NCBI RefSeq assembly: GCF_900182665.1
Contig: NZ_FXTL01000003.1
Coordinates: forward strand, 124,001-188,000
Reading direction: 5' to 3'
Length of the DNA: 64,000 bases
Source of the DNA: Propioniciclava tarda
GTDB lineage: Bacteria; Actinomycetota; Actinomycetes; Propionibacteriales; Propionibacteriaceae
Part shown: one piece after another, positions 49,528-58,546 of the stretch
Layout: each line of letters opens with the position of its first letter
How positions within the stretch are numbered: the stretch's first letter is position 1
Translations under genes and position numbers: made by a program
The notes under the pieces: generated by a model
What the model was told of the DNA's origin: nothing
The model's database searches: none
Seen by the model: the letters and a program-made list of their open reading frames with translations, nothing else

Positions 49528-49878
49528 ATGAACAAGCTGGTCTCCGAGATCACGCAGGCGGCGCTGCGCGACGACATCCCCGACTTCCGCCCCGGCGATT
49601 CCGTCAAGGTGCACGTCAAGGTTGTCGAAGGCAACCGCTCCCGTATCCAGGTGTTCGCAGGCAATGTCATCGCCCGCAACGGCTCCGGCATCGCCGAGGC
49701 TTTCACCGTTCGCAAGGTGAGCTTCGGCACCGGCGTCGAGCGCACCTTCCCGCTGCACTCCCCGATCATCGACAAGATCGAGATCGAGCGCCGCGGCGAC
49801 GTGCGACGCGCCAAGCTGTACTACCTCCGCGGTCTGCGCGGCAAGGCTGCCAAGATCAAGGAGAAGCGGGACCACTAG
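49528..49878 (+). CDS. rplS: 50S ribosomal protein L19
   Basis: Large-subunit protein of 116 residues at the 30S-50S interface. L-R-x-D-I-P-x-F-x-P-G-D-x-V-x-V-H-V-K-V-x-E-G, then F-T-V-R-K[16 protein letters not shown] and R-R-A-K-L-Y-Y-L-R-x-L-R-G-K are diagnostic. The ATG at 49528 has GAGGA (49515-49519) upstream; the GTG eight codons earlier is less likely. The preceding 170 bases hold no gene, only the hairpins and a probable promoter region. Confidence 0.97.
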   Translation: MNKLVSEITQAALRDDIPDFRPGDSVKVHVKVVEGNRSRIQVFAGNVIARNGSGIAEAFTVRKVSFGTGVERTFPLHSPIIDKIEIERRGDVRRAKLYYLRGLRGKAAKIKEKRDH

Positions 49879-49901
49879 CCCGCGGGATGCGGGAGGACGC
49901 C

Positions 49902-50666
49902 ATGACGGACGCGAAACGTGCGCTGAAGAAGGGCGGTGGCGTCCTCGGAGCAGTCAAAGAGATCGGCATCATCCTGGTCGGGGCGCTCGTCGCCTCGACC
50001 TTGTTGCGCATGTTCCTGCTGCAGGTCTTCGTGATCCCGTCGGGGTCCATGGAGAACACCATGCTCATCGGCGACCGGGTCGCGGTGCAGAAGGTGTCCG
50101 GCTTCCAGCGCGGCGACATCGTGGTGTTCAAAGACGATCTTGGCTGGCTACGCTCCACCACCAAACCGCCGCAGCAGTGGTGGCAGTCCGGGCTGACGTT
50201 CGTCGGCCTGCTGCCGGACGAGAGCCAGAATTACCTCATCAAGCGCGTCATCGGCATGCCCGGCGACCACATCTCCTGCTGCGACTCGGCGGGCCGGCTG
50301 GTCGTCAACGGGTTCGCGCTGGAGGAGTCTGAGTACCTGTTCAAGGACGCGTCCGGCAAGCAGGTGCAGCCCTCCGAGATGGTCTTCGACATCGTCGTGC
50401 CGCAGGGCAAGATCTTCGTGATGGGCGATCACCGCAACGCCTCGTCGGACTCGCGCTGCCACCTGGACGCTACGTATAACGGCGTGGCCGGGGCGTCCGC
50501 CTTCGTCAGCCAGTCCTCGGTCGTCGGCCAGGCGGTCGCCACCGTGTTCCCCTTCTCGCGGATCGGCGGGCATCCACGCCCGGCCACCTTCGCCGGGGTG
50601 CCGGCGGCGACGGGTACCGCTCCCGCTTCGCCCGTCATCAACGGCCAGCCGCCGCCCGCCTGTTAG
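49902..50666 (+). CDS. lepB: Signal peptidase I
   Basis: Membrane serine protease of 254 residues that cleaves secretory signal peptides outside the membrane. One N-terminal helix (about 20-44), then the catalytic Ser49 in P-S-G-S-M-E-N-T, and the general base K114 in N-Y-L-I-K-R-V-I-G-M-P-G-D. G-D-H-R-N-A-S-S-D-S-R completes box E. The C terminus is extended and Pro-rich. The ATG at 49902 has GGGAGGA just upstream; the earlier ATG at 49887 lacks it. Confidence 0.95.
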   Translation: MTDAKRALKKGGGVLGAVKEIGIILVGALVASTLLRMFLLQVFVIPSGSMENTMLIGDRVAVQKVSGFQRGDIVVFKDDLGWLRSTTKPPQQWWQSGLTFVGLLPDESQNYLIKRVIGMPGDHISCCDSAGRLVVNGFALEESEYLFKDASGKQVQPSEMVFDIVVPQGKIFVMGDHRNASSDSRCHLDATYNGVAGASAFVSQSSVVGQAVATVFPFSRIGGHPRPATFAGVPAATGTAPASPVINGQPPPAC

Positions 50667-50673
50667 GGGGGCC

Positions 50674-51312
50674 ATGGCGTTCGTGATCCGGCGGGCTGCC
50701 GGTCTGTACGGCTACGAGCGTGCGCTCGCCCGGGCCGGGTTCGTCCGCGTCGCGGGGGCCGACGAGGCCGGACGCGGGGCCTGCGCTGGCCCGCTGGTGG
50801 CCGGCGCGTGCATCCTGGGCAGCCGGGCTATCGAGGGCTTGGACGACTCCAAGAAGCTCACGGCGCCCGCCCGCGAGCGGCTGTACGACATCATCACGAA
50901 GCGCGCCGTGGCCTGGTCCGTGGTGAGCATCTCCCCAGCGGAATGCGACGCGCTCGGCATGCACGTCGCGAACCTGGAAGCCCTGCGCCGAGCGGTCTGG
51001 CGCCTCGGCGTCCAACCGGATTTTGTGCTCACCGACGGCTTCAGCGTCGACGGTCTGGGGCAGCCTTCGCTGGCGATGTGGAAGGGGGACGCCGTGGCGG
51101 CGTCCGTGGCGGCGGCGTCCATTCTGGCGAAGGTGACCCGAGACCGGATCATGGCTGATTATCACGCTGACTACCCCGATTACCGGTTCGACGTCCACAA
51201 GGGCTACTGCACCAAGCTGCACCAGGACGCGCTGGATGCGGTGGGGCCGTGCGCGATCCACCGCCTGAAGTGGGACAACGTGGCTCGGACTATTAGGCTG
51301 GGGGAGTTATGA
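50674..51312 (+). CDS. rnhB: Ribonuclease HII
   Basis: Enzyme of 212 residues removing misincorporated ribonucleotides and RNA from RNA-DNA hybrids. The type 2 signature is G-A-D-E-A-G-R-G-A-C-A-G-P with D30 and E31; further acidic residues lie in L-T-D-G-F and in the region A-A-S-I-L-A-K-V-x-R-D. H-K-G-Y near the end is typical. ATG after a G-rich ribosome binding site. It overlaps the DUF2469 gene by ATGA. Confidence 0.95.
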   Translation: MAFVIRRAAGLYGYERALARAGFVRVAGADEAGRGACAGPLVAGACILGSRAIEGLDDSKKLTAPARERLYDIITKRAVAWSVVSISPAECDALGMHVANLEALRRAVWRLGVQPDFVLTDGFSVDGLGQPSLAMWKGDAVAASVAAASILAKVTRDRIMADYHADYPDYRFDVHKGYCTKLHQDALDAVGPCAIHRLKWDNVARTIRLGEL

Positions 51313-51623
51313 GCGCCGAGGATCTTGAGCAGTACGAGAGCGAGCTGGAACTCCAGCTGTACCGCGAGTACAAGGACGTCGTCGGCATCTTCACCTACGC
51401 CGTCGAGACCGAGCGGCGCTTCTACTTATGCAACGCGGTCGACCTCAAGGTTCGCACCGAAGGCGGTGACGTCTACTACGAGGTGTCCATGGGGGATGCC
51501 TGGGTCTGGGACATGTACCGTCCGGCGCGCTTCGTGAAGTCGGCGAAGGTGTTGACCTTCCGCGACGTCTCGATCGAGGAGATCGCGCACGCGGATCTGA
51601 AGATTCCCGACGACCTCCGCTGA
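51309..51623 (+). CDS. DUF2469 family protein
   Basis: Acidic protein of 104 residues conserved in nearly all actinobacteria directly after rnhB. It reads M-S-A-E-D-L-E-x-Y-E-x-E-x-E-L-x-L-Y-R-E-Y-K-D-V-V-x-x-F-x-Y-V-V-E-T-E-R-R-F-Y-L-like with N-x-V-D-L-K-V and V-Y-Y-E-V-x-M-x-D-A-W-V-W-D-M-Y-R-x-x-R-F-V. Function is unknown. A -10-like TAGGCT (51294-51299) inside the rnhB end may give it extra transcription. Confidence 0.92.
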   Translation: MSAEDLEQYESELELQLYREYKDVVGIFTYAVETERRFYLCNAVDLKVRTEGGDVYYEVSMGDAWVWDMYRPARFVKSAKVLTFRDVSIEEIAHADLKIPDDLR

Positions 51624-51649
51624 GCTTGAGCCGGGTAACTGAACAAGAG

Positions 51650-51658
51650 TTATCCACA
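51650..51658 (+). promoter_or_regulatory. Perfect DnaA-box sequence in the DUF2469-yraN gap
   Basis: TTATCCACA matches the strict DnaA-box consensus. It stands alone in an 85-base intergenic gap and is followed by a short AT-rich stretch (51664-51672). It may titrate DnaA or place yraN-comM-dprA under DnaA control. Confidence 0.5.
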
Positions 51659-51708
51659 GGCTGCAAATATTCGCCCTCCCGCGCCCAATGTGTGCGCGGA
51701 GGTGGCAG

Positions 51709-52086
51709 ATGACACATGGGGTGAGTGACCGGCGCGAGACCGGCGTTTCGGGCGAGGACATCGCGGCCGTGCACCTGGCGCGTCGCGGCTGGCTGATCGT
51801 GGCCCGCAACTGGCGGTGCAGGTCCGGCGAGATCGACATCATCGCGAGGGATCCCGACGGCGTGCTGGTCGTCGTCGAGGTCAAGACGCGGCGCGGGCTC
51901 GGCTTCGGCGACCCGTTGGAGTCGTTGACCTACGCCAAGGTCCGCCGACTCAAGGGCCTGGCCATGGAGTGGGTCCGATCGCAGGAGGACGCCGTCGGCC
52001 CGGTTCGCCTGGACGCCATCGGGGTCTTGTTGGACGCCGACGCGGCTCCCCGGCTGCGGCACGTCCGCAACCTGGAGCAGCCGTGA
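51709..52086 (+). CDS. YraN family (UPF0102) predicted nuclease-fold protein
   Basis: Protein of 125 residues with the PD-(D/E)XK-like YraN pattern: G-E-D-I-A-A-x-H-L-x-R-R-G-W-x-I-x-x-R-N-W-R-C-R-x-G-E-I-D-I-I-A-R-D, then V-V-V-E-V-K-T-R. The acidic and Lys residues E41, D43, E57 and K59 form the putative active site. Its role is unproven, although it is consistently linked to comM and dprA. The ATG at 51709 has GGAGG upstream. Its stop overlaps the comM GTG. Confidence 0.88.
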   Translation: MTHGVSDRRETGVSGEDIAAVHLARRGWLIVARNWRCRSGEIDIIARDPDGVLVVVEVKTRRGLGFGDPLESLTYAKVRRLKGLAMEWVRSQEDAVGPVRLDAIGVLLDADAAPRLRHVRNLEQP

Positions 52087-53623
52087 GGCTCGCGCGGGCG
52101 TGGTCGATCGCGCTGGTCGGCATGGAGGCGACACTGGTCGAAGTCGAGGTGTCGATCGGTGGCGGCCTGCCCAACACGATGATCGTCGGGCTGGGTGACA
52201 CGGCCGTGAAGGAAGCGAGCCAGCGGTGTCGGTCCGCGGTCGCAGCGGCCGGTTTCGCCTGGCCGCCGTCGTCGGTCACCGTCAACCTCACCCCCGCGGA
52301 CATGCCCAAGAGCGGATCGCATTACGACCTGCCCCTGGTGGCGGCCACGATGGCCGCGTCCGGTGTGGTGCCCCGGCGCGCGCTGGAGGCGACGCTGTTC
52401 CTGGGCGAGCTGGGTCTGGACGGGCGGGTGCGATCGGTCCGCGGGGTGCTGCCGGCGGTGCTGGGCGCGAGCCGGTCCGGGTTCGAGCGGGCGGTGGTGC
52501 CGCTGGGCCAGATCCGTGAGGCGCAGCTCGTCGAGGGCATCGGCGTGGTGGGTGTGGAGTCGCTGGGGCACCTCGTGGCGGTTCTGACGGGCGAGCCCTA
52601 TGACGTGGACGTGGTCGATCCTGCCGCTGGCAGTGACGAGGTGGCGGGGAGCAAAGACCTGGCCGACGTCGTCGGTCAGCCCGAGGCGCGGTGGGCGCTC
52701 GAGGTCGCTGCGGCAGGGGGCCATCACCTGTCGATGGTCGGCCCTCCTGGGGTGGGCAAGACGCTGCTGGCCGAGCGGCTGCCGGGCATCCTTCCCGATC
52801 TGGCCGTGGACGAGGCTCTCGAAGTGTCGGCGATCCACTCGATGCTGGGTGCGTCCCTCGAGGGCGGACTCATTCGGCGGCCCCCCTATGCCGACCCCAC
52901 CACTCGGCGTCCCTCCCCGCGCTGGTGGGCGGGGGTCCGCACCTGGCACGTCCGGGAGCGGTGTCGAGGGCCCACCGAGGCGTCCTGTTCCTGGATGAGG
53001 CGTCAGAGTTCTCGCCGGCGGCCCTGGAGGCGCTGCGGACGCCGTTGGAGAAGGGGGTGATCGTGCTGGCGCGGTCCCAGGGGGCAGCCGCGTACCCCGC
53101 CCGGTTCCAGCTGGTGTTGGCCTCCAACCCGTGCCCGTGTGGCTGGTACAACGTGGCGGGATTCGCGTCCCGGTGCCGGTGCCAGCCGTACGCGATCAAG
53201 CGGTACTCGAGCCGACTCTCCGGGCCGATCATCGATCGGATCGACATCCAGCTGCGGCTGCAGCCCTTGAGCAAGTCTCACCTGCGGGGCAACCACCCCA
53301 CCGAAGAGACCTCTGCCGTCGTGGCGCAGCGAGTGCTGGAGGCCAGGTCGCGGCAGCGACACCGCCTCGACCGGCACGGGTTCTCGCGCAACGCGGAGGT
53401 CCCCGGCTCTCTGCTTCATCGGGACCTGCCCAACCCGACCGGTGTGGAGGACGTCGACGCCGCCGTTCGGCGGGGCGTGCTCAGTTCGAGAGGCGTCGAC
53501 AAGGTGCTCCGGCTGGCCTGGACGATCGCCGATCTCATGGGGCACGGGGTTCCCGATCGGGGCGACGTACACACCGCGCTGGCCATGAGACAGGGCGAGA
53601 CCGAGGAGGTGAACTGTGCCTGA
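52083..53623 (+). pseudogene. comM: ComM-type Mg-chelatase-like ATPase interrupted by a one-base frameshift
   Basis: From GTG at 52083 the protein is a normal ComM/YifB: R-L-A-R-A-W-S-I-A-L-V-G, L-P-N-T-M-I-V-G-L-G-D, and Walker A G-P-P-G-V-G-K-T (about 220-227). At 52895-52898 the codon run for D-P-H-H-S-A-S has four C's where five are needed, so translation leaves the good frame near residue 271. The good frame continues in another register from H-H-S-A-S-L-P to 53623 with G-V-L-F-L-D-E-A-S-E-F, N-P-C-P-C-G-W and the C-terminal region intact. ComM is a branch-migration helicase used in natural transformation. A sequencing error in the C run is equally possible. Confidence 0.85.
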
Positions 53624-54863
53624 CGAAGAGCGAGAGGCACGCAGGGCTCTCGCCTGCGTGGTGGAGGCGGGTGAGCCGCGGCTGGCGTCCGCGCTGGGCA
53701 AGGCGGAGCCGCAGGTGATCTGGGAGCGCGTCGCGGCCATGGCGGGCAGACGGCTGGAGGATGGGAGCCACGACCCTTGGGTGCGCCGGGCGTCCGCGAT
53801 CGATCTGGACGCGGTCCGTGCAGGTGAGGTGGCCCATGGGCTGCGGTTCATCATCCCTGGCGACGACGAGTGGCCGGCTGGTCTGTCCGCTCTCGAGGGG
53901 TGCCCCGCGGTTCAGGGCATCGCAGGGGCGCCGATCGGTCTGTGGGTGCGTGGTCCCCGTCCACTGGCGGCGTTGTCGGAGGTGTCGGTGTCCATCGTGG
54001 GGTCGCGGGCTGCGACGTCCTACGGGGAGCGGGTCGCGTCCTCGCTGGCGGGAGGGCTCGCCGAAGCCGGCGTCTGCGTGATCTCCGGTGGCGCGTACGG
54101 CATCGATGCCGCCGCGCACCGGGGCGCACTGGGGGAGAAGGGGACGACGGTCGCGATGCTGGCCTGCGGGCTCGATGATCCGTATCCGAAGCTCAACGTG
54201 GGACTCCTGGAGTCGGTGGCGCGGGCGGGGGCGTTGGTGTCCGAGTACCCGCCCGGAGCACATCCCACGAGACCCCGGTTCCTAGCCCGCAATCGCCTGA
54301 TCGCGGCTCTATCCCAGGGCACGGTGCTCGTCGAGGCCGCCGCCAGGAGCGGCGCCCGCAACACCGTGAGCTGGGCGACCGGGTGCGGTCGCCCCGTGAT
54401 GGCCGTGCCGGGGCCCATCGGCAATGCGACGTCCTACACGCCCCATCGGCTGATCCGGGAGGGCGAGGCGGTGCTGGTCAGCAGCGTCGACGAGGTGCGG
54501 GAGCTGATCGCTCCGCTCGGAACGGTCGCGCTGGGGCGGCCTCGTGCCGGACGCCTCCTCGACACGCTGACCGACGATCAGCGGTCGGTCTACGAGGCCC
54601 TTCCTGCGCGCGGAGGACGCACCGTCGACGACCTCGCGATGCGCGCCGGCCTGCGGATGCCGCTGTGCCTAGCGGCCTTGTCGATCTTGGGCGACGCCGG
54701 GCTGGCGACCTGCCGCTCGGACGGCCGATGGCGGCTCGGATCGGTCTCCGACCAGCCGGTCTTGATCCCCGACGTAGCGACCCCGCCGGCCCTGCAGCCC
54801 GGGAGTCGTCCAACCGAACCGACGATGCCGCGCTCGGTCGCGCCGAAGGAGTCACAGCGATGA
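53616..54863 (+). CDS. dprA: DNA-processing protein A
   Basis: ssDNA-binding RecA loader of 415 residues, needed for natural transformation and recombination. The Rossmann core has V-S-I-V-G-S-R-A-A-T-x-Y-G, V-I-S-G-G-A-Y-G-I-D-A-A-A-H-R-G-A-L, A-C-G-L-D-x-x-Y-P, L-V-S-E-Y-P-P-G, R-F-x-A-R-N-R-L-I-A-A-L-S and V-E-A-A-x-x-S-G-A-x-N-T. A winged-helix C domain (about 325-370) and a Pro/Thr tail follow. The GTG overlaps the comM stop. It is apparently intact although comM is not. Confidence 0.95.
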   Translation: MPDEEREARRALACVVEAGEPRLASALGKAEPQVIWERVAAMAGRRLEDGSHDPWVRRASAIDLDAVRAGEVAHGLRFIIPGDDEWPAGLSALEGCPAVQGIAGAPIGLWVRGPRPLAALSEVSVSIVGSRAATSYGERVASSLAGGLAEAGVCVISGGAYGIDAAAHRGALGEKGTTVAMLACGLDDPYPKLNVGLLESVARAGALVSEYPPGAHPTRPRFLARNRLIAALSQGTVLVEAAARSGARNTVSWATGCGRPVMAVPGPIGNATSYTPHRLIREGEAVLVSSVDEVRELIAPLGTVALGRPRAGRLLDTLTDDQRSVYEALPARGGRTVDDLAMRAGLRMPLCLAALSILGDAGLATCRSDGRWRLGSVSDQPVLIPDVATPPALQPGSRPTEPTMPRSVAPKESQR

Positions 54864-57484
54864 GTACGTTCCGACCCAGGCCCCGACTCACGCTTCGTCA
54901 CGCGGTGGTCTTCGTCGCACTCGTGCTGGTCTGGCAGCTGACCGGGGCGCTGGGCGCCCTCGCCTTGGTCGTGCCCTATGGCTACTCCGGCTACAACAGC
55001 ATCGGCATCTCCGACACTCCGGCCGGCCAGGACCAGTCGTCCGCCACCCACATGGGCACCTTCTTCGGCCGCGTCGCGTCGAACGGGGGAGCTGGGACGG
55101 GCGCCGACCGCGTGGTGTGCATCAACGCCGACCGCAGCACTCCGACCTATCTCGATGCTCACAAGGACGTGTCGACCAACAGCCAGCTCGGCTACCTCGT
55201 CAACAGGTACGTCAACGTGGGAGACGACCGCACCCTCTGGACGCCAGGGGGAGCGGTCAACAGGAACCACCTGTCCTACCCGGCCGGAGGCGCCGCAGCG
55301 CTGCAAGCGGGGGCGCTGCAGTACATCCTTCGAAACGCCCTCGATTCGTCCGCGACCTGGACGGGGATCAAGGCCACGTTCGCACGCGGGAACCCCATGG
55401 CGTACAACGCGATGGTCGACCAGGCTGCCCAGCTGTCCGCAGAGGCGATCAGCATGACCTCACTCTCGGCGGGCCCGGCCGTGGCGGACGTCAACGCGAA
55501 GCACTCGGGCGGCACCGTGACCGGCATCGGCGTCCGCACAGGAACGGGTGACTTCCTGGCGGGCCAGACCTACACCGCCAAGCTGGTGGCCACGCCCGAG
55601 GGGTCTGCCACGTTCCACGGCGGCAAGACGACCCTCACCGGTACGACATCCGCGACGCCCATCCCCCTGGCGTGGGCGGTGACCGACCTGGCCGTCGGGA
55701 CCAACGTGACGTTCGAGATCACCTATACGGGGCCCCTGATCGGTTCGCACTCGTACAAGGTCTACTCGTCGAACGTGGCTGGTCAGCAGGACATGGTGTC
55801 GGCCGGCGCTTTCGCCCCCTCCAGGCTGTCGGCGCAGGCGCAGGCGACCGTCGCACCAGTCGTTCTTACCCCCACGGTGGACTCCAAGGCCGCCGTCCGT
55901 GTCGACCTCCCAGGGGCCGCCTTGAGCGACACCGTGACCGTTGCGGGGCTGGAGCTCCTGGCTGGTCATGAGGTGGCCGTGGTCAACACGATGTACGGGC
56001 CGTTCGCGAGTCGTCCGCCCGCCGGCGGGCCAGTCCCGGACGGGGCGCCGGTGTTCGCGCGGCTGACCAAGACCGTCGTGCCCGAGGCGTCCGGTGCCGG
56101 CACGGTGACGTTCACGAGCCCGGAGGTGACCGCCAAGGGCGGCTACTACGTCTTCGTGGAGTCGGTTCCCGAGCAGCGGGTCGCCGGCTTCCTCGTGAAC
56201 GGCGTGGTGGGGTCGTTTGGTCGGGACGCCGAGACCACCCTCGTCCGGGACGCCGAGGTCACGACCACCGTGTCGCGGCAGGACGCTGTTCTTGGACAGT
56301 CGGTCGCCGACGCCGTTGTCGTGAAGAACGCCGATGGACTCTCAGGCAAAATCGTGGCTCGCCTGTACGGACCCTTCCCCGGACAGGTGACAGCGCCGCC
56401 CACGGATGCGGACTGGCGCAAGGTGGTCGCGGCGGGTCTCGCCCCGGTGACCTCCGAGACGCTGGCCTTCCACGGAAGCGGCACCTACACGACCAAAGCG
56501 GTCAAGCTCAGCTCACCCGGCTACTGGACCTGGCATGAGACGTTGATCGTGCAGGAGACCGGCAGGAAACTCGAGACCGCGTACGGGGTTCCAACCGAGA
56601 CGACACTCGTGATGCGACCGGCGCTGGCGACGAAGGCCAGCGCGCGGGTGGTGCTCATCCGCGGCGCCGCCGTCACCGACGAGGTCATGGTGACCGGGCT
56701 CGGCGAGCAGACCGGGCACGTCGTGGCCAAGCTCTATGGCCCCTTTCCCGAGAGCCGACCAGCAAGCACTGTCCAACCGACTGACACGGAGTGGCGCGAC
56801 GCCATCAAGGCCGGACTAGCGCCCGTCTTCGTCACGTCGCTGGACGCCGTGGGTGACGGCACCGTGACGACAGCGGGGTTCGCGCCGCTGCTGCCGGGCG
56901 TCTACACGTGGTACGAGTCCATGACGGTCGAGGGATCATCTGAGGAGTTCGAGACCCCACTCGGTGTCAGCTCCGAGACCTTCAGCGCCATTGAGCCGCG
57001 CCTCACGACCGTGGCGAAGGCGACCACGACGATGGTCGGCGGCCACCTCTCGGACACCATCGTGCTGTCGGGCACCGGTGGACAGCCCGGGACCATTCTG
57101 GGCGAGCTCCTGCACGCGGAGGGCGTTGACTGCACCCGCGTCGACTGGGCGACGGCGACCCGCCAGCGGATCAAGAGCATCACGACGTCAGGGGACGGAA
57201 CGTTCCAGACCGAGTCGTTCACCGCCGATCGAGCCGGCTGCTGGACCTTCGTCGAGACCTGGACCGCAGACGTCGACCCGGCTGTCACGGTCGCCACGTC
57301 GCCGGGGGAGCCGTCCGAAACGGTGCGGATCTCCCCCAAGCCGAGCGCCGAGGGCGCGGGTGCCGCCACCGGCTGGTCGCCCGACGCGCCGAACGAGGTG
57401 CTCGTCGGGGTCGGCGCGGCCGCGGGCACCGTCGGGGTGGCCCTCCTCCTGGCTCCCAGCTTCCACTCCCGGCGGAAACCGTGA
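54860..57484 (+). CDS. Large secreted, membrane-anchored surface protein with tandem repeats
   Basis: Product of 874 residues. A basic N terminus and hydrophobic helix (about 10-38) form a signal peptide; a C-terminal hydrophobic helix ends in S-R-R-K-P. No LPXTG is present; the sequence before the helix is T-G-W-S-P-D-A-P-N. An N-terminal domain (about 45-190) contains a single C-I-N and a later A-L-Q-A-G-A-L-Q helix, vaguely like thioester adhesin domains. From about 335 four repeats of roughly 120-140 residues recur, with L-S-D-T-V/I, G-H-V/E-V-A-x-L-Y-G-P-F and Y-T-W-Y/H-E. It starts ATGA-overlapped with dprA. Probably an adhesin or wall-surface stalk (inference). Confidence 0.85.
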   Translation: MSTFRPRPRLTLRHAVVFVALVLVWQLTGALGALALVVPYGYSGYNSIGISDTPAGQDQSSATHMGTFFGRVASNGGAGTGADRVVCINADRSTPTYLDAHKDVSTNSQLGYLVNRYVNVGDDRTLWTPGGAVNRNHLSYPAGGAAALQAGALQYILRNALDSSATWTGIKATFARGNPMAYNAMVDQAAQLSAEAISMTSLSAGPAVADVNAKHSGGTVTGIGVRTGTGDFLAGQTYTAKLVATPEGSATFHGGKTTLTGTTSATPIPLAWAVTDLAVGTNVTFEITYTGPLIGSHSYKVYSSNVAGQQDMVSAGAFAPSRLSAQAQATVAPVVLTPTVDSKAAVRVDLPGAALSDTVTVAGLELLAGHEVAVVNTMYGPFASRPPAGGPVPDGAPVFARLTKTVVPEASGAGTVTFTSPEVTAKGGYYVFVESVPEQRVAGFLVNGVVGSFGRDAETTLVRDAEVTTTVSRQDAVLGQSVADAVVVKNADGLSGKIVARLYGPFPGQVTAPPTDADWRKVVAAGLAPVTSETLAFHGSGTYTTKAVKLSSPGYWTWHETLIVQETGRKLETAYGVPTETTLVMRPALATKASARVVLIRGAAVTDEVMVTGLGEQTGHVVAKLYGPFPESRPASTVQPTDTEWRDAIKAGLAPVFVTSLDAVGDGTVTTAGFAPLLPGVYTWYESMTVEGSSEEFETPLGVSSETFSAIEPRLTTVAKATTTMVGGHLSDTIVLSGTGGQPGTILGELLHAEGVDCTRVDWATATRQRIKSITTSGDGTFQTESFTADRAGCWTFVETWTADVDPAVTVATSPGEPSETVRISPKPSAEGAGAATGWSPDAPNEVLVGVGAAAGTVGVALLLAPSFHSRRKP

Positions 57485-58326
57485 GGCGGGCACGTGGCCG
57501 GCGGGTGCTGGGTGCAGCCACCGGGCTCCAGTCTGCGGGACTCGGTCGAGCGGGGTGCCCTCCGCGACGGGCCGTGAGCGGCTGGCCGGTCCCGGGCCCG
57601 CCGAGGTGGGGACGGCTCATCCGGATGGCCGGCGTCGGACTGGTTCTGGCCGGTGCGGTGCTGGTCGGGCTGGGGCAGTGGTGGCTCAGGGTTCCCGGCA
57701 TCGAGCCTCCCGCGCTGCCGTACGCCTTCGATCTGGACGCGTCCCAGTCCACGACGCCAACGACCGATGCCTCCCCGGCATCGTCGTCGCCAGAGGACGG
57801 GGCCAACGCCGGCATTGTCCAACCGACGCCATCGGCCGCGCCGGAGCGGATGTCGGTGAGCATCCCGGCTCTAGCGCTCAAGGCGAGAATCGTGCCCGCG
57901 GACTCGTTCGAGCAGGTCGGCGCCCTGAGGTCCCTGTCGATCCCATCGGACGCCAGCGCGGCGGCCTGGTTCAGCGGCGGCGGGACCGTGGCCAACCTGG
58001 GCCGCGGTACGACGCTCGTCGCCGGCCACGTGGTCAACGACGGGCGGCGAGGGGCCTTCTTCTCGTTGTCCCTGGCCAAACCCGGCATGCTCGTCTACAC
58101 CACGGACGCGGACGGCCGACGACGCGAGTGGTCCGTCGCCGGGTCGCGCCAGACCCCCAAGGCCCCGTTTCCCGCCGACTTCTGGTCGGCCGAAGGCCCG
58201 GCGCGACTGGTCCTGGTGACGTGCGGTGGCCGAGTTCTCCCGGACGGTCATTTCGAGGACAACATCATCGTGACCGCGGTGCCGACCGGACGACTCGAAC
58301 CGGGCGCCGCAACCGGGGGGGCCTAG
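57481..58326 (+). CDS. Sortase-like transpeptidase (class E/F type)
   Basis: Membrane protein of 281 residues: a basic N tail, one transmembrane helix (about 47-68), a Ser/Thr/Pro linker and a sortase barrel from about 122. The catalytic His is H183 (V-A-G-H-V-V) and the Cys is C248 (V-L-V-T-C-G-G). The expected Arg before the N-I/V-V strand is replaced: the sequence reads D-G-H-F-E-D-N where relatives have R-H-Y-x-D-N, leaving only R251 near. GTG start overlaps the surface protein stop. It most likely attaches that protein to the wall, but both the substrate motif and the Arg are atypical. Confidence 0.85.
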   Translation: MRRARGRRVLGAATGLQSAGLGRAGCPPRRAVSGWPVPGPPRWGRLIRMAGVGLVLAGAVLVGLGQWWLRVPGIEPPALPYAFDLDASQSTTPTTDASPASSSPEDGANAGIVQPTPSAAPERMSVSIPALALKARIVPADSFEQVGALRSLSIPSDASAAAWFSGGGTVANLGRGTTLVAGHVVNDGRRGAFFSLSLAKPGMLVYTTDADGRRREWSVAGSRQTPKAPFPADFWSAEGPARLVLVTCGGRVLPDGHFEDNIIVTAVPTGRLEPGAATGGA

Positions 58327-58546
58327 TGGACGCCGCAGCCGGGCTGTCGTCGCGCAGACTGGTCTCCTGCCGGCGGCGCGCCCCGCCCGCGGTCAGTACA
58401 TCCGCGCGCAGGGATGGCTCTTCGGGCGACTCCACCCGGCTCATCCGCCGGCGATGCGTTGCTCAGCGAGGCGCGTCGGGTGGCGGGGGCCGATGCAAGC
58501 CACCACTGTCGCCAGGCGTACCGGGGCTTCGGCCAAAGAGCAGGCC
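58327..58546. other. Intergenic gap with no recognisable gene
   Basis: About 220 bases between the convergent sortase and nucleotidyltransferase-like genes. I see no conserved protein, RNA gene or clear hairpin here. Confidence 0.5.
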
